Origin: an uncultured Odoribacter sp.
GTDB lineage: Bacteria; Bacteroidota; Bacteroidia; Bacteroidales; Marinifilaceae
Length of the DNA: 6,277 nt
Direction of reading: 5' to 3'
Assembly: GCA_934725835.1 (NCBI GenBank)
Contig: CAKVCR010000175.1
Coordinates: forward strand, 1 to 6,277
Within the stretch, counting starts at the first letter, position 1. Each line of letters begins with the position of its first letter. Under the pieces are notes generated by a model, which was not told the DNA's origin, did not search any database, and was given only the letters and a program-made list of their open reading frames with translations. Position numbers and translations under genes: made by a program. Shown in pieces: positions 4,320 through 6,277 of this stretch.

Positions 4320-4485
4320 GGTTGTTACGATTGAGCAGGTACGTGCAGTTATGGCAGAAAAGAGCCAGGCCGGACTTACTTCTAAAGTGAAGGAACTGTT
4401 GGAAAAATATGGAGCAAACAAGCTCTCTGCGGTTAACCCTGATGATTATGCAGCTTTGATGGAAGAAGCTGCGCAGCTTAAGTAG
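4087..4485 (+). CDS. helical phage early protein (often mis-annotated 'rrp5-like')
   Basis: A 132-residue protein. It has an N-terminal helix (INALASDIARLSKTLTTLAV, about residues 7-26), a long charged low-complexity linker rich in E, K, T, S and Q (about 34-77), and a conserved C-terminal domain (VTIEQVRAVMAEKSQAGLTS, then LLEKYGANKLSAVNPDDYAA) at about 80-132. This C-terminal pattern recurs in clostridial phage early operons, where databases sometimes label it 'rRNA biogenesis protein rrp5'; I see no support for that role. The EKYGA...L..[IV][DN]P..Y..L element resembles small phage helper domains that may contact recombination or replication proteins (inference). GGAGG lies about 10 bases before the ATG at 4087. 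The first 233 bases overlap the DUF4406 frame. The next gene starts 11 bases after its stop. Confidence 0.82.
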   Translation: MTHLSSINALASDIARLSKTLTTLAVEIESAHMQEPAKETAEEAKNTKQNQSTGTAQEKNQSKTGEKDSSATSTEATKVVTIEQVRAVMAEKSQAGLTSKVKELLEKYGANKLSAVNPDDYAALMEEAAQLK

Positions 4486-4496
4486 GAGGTATTGAC

Positions 4497-4856
4497 ATGA
4501 GTGATTTTAATAGAGGCGACATTGTGTTTGTAGAGAATCCGATGCAGACACCACATGGACATGTAGTAGCTGGTAACCATCCGGCGGTTGTGATTCAGAA
4601 TGATGCTGGAAATGAACATTCCAATAACCTGATCATTGCCTATATCACATCTCAGCTTAAGAGATTGGAGCTTCCAACACATGTGGTTCTTCAGTGGTAT
4701 GGCGGACTTAAGAAGGTGTCTGTAGTTCAGACAGAACAGCTTGCAACCATTGATAAAGGTGATGTGATTTCAGTTATCGATCATCTTACGGATGCAGATA
4801 TGGCAAGAGTTGATAGAGCCATTATCGCATCACTTGGATTGGAGGTGAGCGCATAA
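4497..4856 (+). CDS. MazF/PemK-like protein with His replacing the conserved loop Arg
   Basis: A 119-residue protein of the MazF/PemK family (PF02452), classically mRNA interferase toxins. Seen: RGDIVFV (6-12), GHVVAGNHPAVVIQND (21-36), LIIAYITSQLKR (45-56), LPTHVVL (59-65), VVQTEQLATIDK (76-87) and a C-terminal VDRAIIASLGL helix. In family members such as B. subtilis MazF, the loop before the PVLVIQND strand ends in Arg-Pro, and that Arg is catalytic. Here it is His28-Pro29. The Thr of the ITSQ strand (T51) is kept, and the Arg of the EQ-x-RTIDK motif is Ala83. No MazE-like antitoxin is adjacent. AGGAGG sits 7 bases before the start. The next gene overlaps by one base (TAATG), tying it to the replication operon. 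It may be an inactive or re-purposed MazF fold. Confidence 0.85.
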   Translation: MSDFNRGDIVFVENPMQTPHGHVVAGNHPAVVIQNDAGNEHSNNLIIAYITSQLKRLELPTHVVLQWYGGLKKVSVVQTEQLATIDKGDVISVIDHLTDADMARVDRAIIASLGLEVSA

Positions 4857-5992
4857 TGCCACCAGAGGTACATTCGGTCCTCGGTGCATCGGCTGCGGAC
4901 AGATGGATGAATTGTACTCCATCTGCCCAGCTTACAGCCGGTATGGAGGATGAGACAACAACCTTTGCTGCTGAAGGTACAGCGGCGCACGCGCTCTGTG
5001 AATGGAAAGTTCGTAAGGCATTGAAGATGAGAGCTGGAAGAAGACCAACCAGTGATTACTGGACGGATGAGATGGAGGAGTTCACTGATGATTATCGTGA
5101 CTTCATCATGGATTTGGTCGGACAGGCAAAGCAGCATTGTAAGGATCCGGTGACACTGATTGAACAGCATTTAGATTTCTCTTGCTATGTGCCAGACGGT
5201 TTTGGTACGGGAGATTTCCTTTTGGTAGCGGATAAGGAATTGAATGTTGTGGATTTCAAGTATGGAAGGGGCGTGGCTGTGTACGCAGACCACAATCCAC
5301 AAATGATGCTTTATGCGCTTGGTGCATTAAATTTGTTTGATTGCTTGTATGACATTGAGCAGGTAACAATGACGATTTTCCAGCCAAGATTATCAAGTAT
5401 CAGTACTTGGACCATTACTGCAGCAGAGCTTTATCAGTGGGCAGAGGAAGTATTAAAGCCGAAGGCAGAGCTTGCAGCCAAGGGAGAAGGAGAGTTTCTA
5501 TCCGGCTCCTGGTGCAGATTCTGTAAGGCAAGAAATACGTGTCGTGCAAGAGCTGAGAGTTTCTTGGAACTTGCCAAGATGGAGTTCCAGCCGCCAGCAC
5601 TTTTATCTGATGAGGAAGTTGCAGAAGTAATGGAAAAAGCAGATGAGCTTAGTAAGTGGGCCAATGATGTGATGGCGTATGCGCAGGCAGAAGCTATCGA
5701 GAATGGTAAACATTGGAATGGTTATAAGCTGGTGGAAGGCCGGTCAGTGAGAAAATTCTCGGACGAGGCCAAGGTGGAAGCGGCAGCTAAAGAGGCTGGT
5801 TACACAGACATTTACAACAAGTCACTGATTACACTTACAGCCTTTGAGAAACTTATGGGTAAGAAAACCTTTGCTGATGTTTTGGGACAGTATGTTACAA
5901 AGCCAGCAGGTAAATTAACGCTCGTTCCGGTGAGCGATAAAAGACCGGAAGTATCAGTAAACACAGTAAATGATGAATTTCAGGAGGATTAG
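4856..5992 (+). CDS. DUF2800 protein, Cas4/RecB-like nuclease of phage replication module
   Basis: A 378-residue protein of the DUF2800 family (PF10926), a PD-(D/E)XK nuclease related to Cas4 and AddB/RecB domains. Visible motifs: EGTAAHAL with His45 (motif I), GTGDFLLVAD with Asp120 (motif II), VVDFKYGRG with Asp133 and Lys135 (motif III), and NPQMMLYALG with Gln149 and Tyr153 (the QxxxY motif). Cys220, Cys223 and Cys229 (C-x2-C-x5-C), with Cys20 far upstream, match the four-cysteine iron-sulfur layout of Cas4/AddB-type nucleases. A helical, more variable C-terminal domain (about 245-378) follows. All catalytic residues look intact. It is predicted to be a metal-dependent DNA exonuclease in phage replication or recombination. 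GGAGGTGAG lies 6 bases upstream, and the start overlaps the previous stop by one base. DUF2815 follows 4 bases after its stop, the usual partner order. Confidence 0.92.
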   Translation: MPPEVHSVLGASAADRWMNCTPSAQLTAGMEDETTTFAAEGTAAHALCEWKVRKALKMRAGRRPTSDYWTDEMEEFTDDYRDFIMDLVGQAKQHCKDPVTLIEQHLDFSCYVPDGFGTGDFLLVADKELNVVDFKYGRGVAVYADHNPQMMLYALGALNLFDCLYDIEQVTMTIFQPRLSSISTWTITAAELYQWAEEVLKPKAELAAKGEGEFLSGSWCRFCKARNTCRARAESFLELAKMEFQPPALLSDEEVAEVMEKADELSKWANDVMAYAQAEAIENGKHWNGYKLVEGRSVRKFSDEAKVEAAAKEAGYTDIYNKSLITLTAFEKLMGKKTFADVLGQYVTKPAGKLTLVPVSDKRPEVSVNTVNDEFQED

Positions 5993-5996
5993 AATT

Positions 5997-6277
5997 ATGG
6001 CTAAGATTATGAACGGTAACAGAGTAGTAACTAACGAGGTAAGACTTTCTTATGCAAATGTGTGGAAGCCAAAGAGTATCAATGGATCAGATGAGAAATA
6101 CAGTGTTTCTCTTATTATTCCAAAGAGTGACACAGAAACCATTTCTCTTATCAACAAGGCTATTGACCAGGCGATCACAGATGGCATTTCGAAGTTTGGT
6201 GGTAAGAAGCCAAACAAGGGAGCTTTAAAGCTGCCGCTCAGAGATGGTGACGTTGAGAAAGACGATGAGGCTTATGC
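5997..6277 (+). CDS. DUF2815 phage protein, probable single-strand DNA-binding (3' truncated by window)
   Basis: The first 93 codons of a gene that runs off the right end with no stop. The protein matches DUF2815 (PF10991): VVTNEVRLSYANVWKP (about 10-25), EKYSVSLIIPKSD (33-45), a helix INKAIDQAI, then KFGGKKP and LKLPLRDGD (about 78-86), all hallmark stretches. Members lie directly downstream of DUF2800 in clostridial phages and are thought to be single-strand DNA-binding or recombination-helper proteins (OB-like fold; inference from family and context). The ATG at 5997 follows AGGAGG (5982-5987) by 9 bases. In related phages the next gene is often a family A DNA polymerase, so the replication module probably continues rightward. 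Confidence 0.9.
   Translation, partial: MAKIMNGNRVVTNEVRLSYANVWKPKSINGSDEKYSVSLIIPKSDTETISLINKAIDQAITDGISKFGGKKPNKGALKLPLRDGDVEKDDEAY

Noticed and set aside
4446..4682. 78-codon minus-strand frame across the start of the MazF-like gene, considered as a possible antitoxin
   Set aside because: It is antisense to a clear coding region, shows no AbrB/MazE-like pattern and has no ribosome site.
4781..5170. 129-codon minus-strand frame opposite the MazF-like/DUF2800 junction
   Set aside because: It is a shadow of two strongly supported plus-strand genes, with no ribosome site and no recognisable domain.
5415..5664. Two overlapping minus-strand frames inside the DUF2800 gene
   Set aside because: They are antisense shadows with serine/leucine-rich composition and no start signals.
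4856..5992. Cas4 of a CRISPR-Cas locus
   Set aside because: The length, C-terminal domain and DUF2815 neighbour identify DUF2800. No Cas1/Cas2 gene or regularly spaced repeats are present.
1..6277. tRNA, rRNA, CRISPR array, insertion sequence or attachment site
   Set aside because: I saw no cloverleaf, no regularly spaced repeats, no transposase-like frame and no long terminal direct or inverted repeats. A short attachment core cannot be excluded by eye.

Overview
The window reads as part of a temperate phage or prophage (possibly a related mobile element) from a low-GC Gram-positive bacterium. It is most likely from Clostridia, in the Lachnospiraceae/Ruminococcus range. The evidence is strong GGAGG-type ribosome binding sites, AT-rich spacers, consensus -35/-10 promoters, a phage-type repressor plus ImmA/IrrE peptidase, and a DUF2800-DUF2815 replication module typical of clostridial phages. 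The taxonomic call is inference; no rRNA or host marker gene is visible.

Layout. (1) Positions 56-1199, plus strand: a set of small accessory genes. They are a short single-helix membrane protein, a zinc-ribbon protein, a possible 27-residue peptide, a small helical protein with a TTG start, a rho-independent terminator, and a small basic beta-rich protein. (2) Positions 1241-2886, minus strand: a four-gene lysogeny operon read leftward. The order is XRE-family repressor, ImmA/IrrE metallopeptidase, an unrecognised 125-residue protein with an ATP-cone-like N-terminus and an HEVAH motif, and a small helical protein that is a gapless paralogue of the plus-strand protein at 628-885. A bidirectional terminator at 1200-1242 separates this operon from block 1. 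(3) Positions 2887-3395: the control region. A leftward promoter (3212-3240) and a rightward promoter (3335-3363), both TTGACA with 17-bp spacers, each carry the octamer AACTTACC in the spacer. The same octamer recurs inside the Cro-like gene. (4) Positions 3396-6277, plus strand: the early/replication operon. It holds a Cro-like regulator, a DUF4406 protein, a helical protein of the type often mis-annotated 'rrp5', a MazF/PemK-like protein, the DUF2800 Cas4-like nuclease, and the start of DUF2815, which runs off the window.

How the parts fit. The repressor and Cro-like protein probably compete for the AACTTACC operators to choose between the two promoters. The ImmA-like peptidase is the expected partner that inactivates the repressor. 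The rightward transcript then supplies the replication proteins. The most unusual points are the paralogous pair on opposite strands, the HEVAH/ATP-cone-like protein, the MazF-like protein whose conserved loop arginine is a histidine, the 233-nt out-of-frame overlap between the DUF4406 gene and the next gene, and a repressor leader of about 320 nt.
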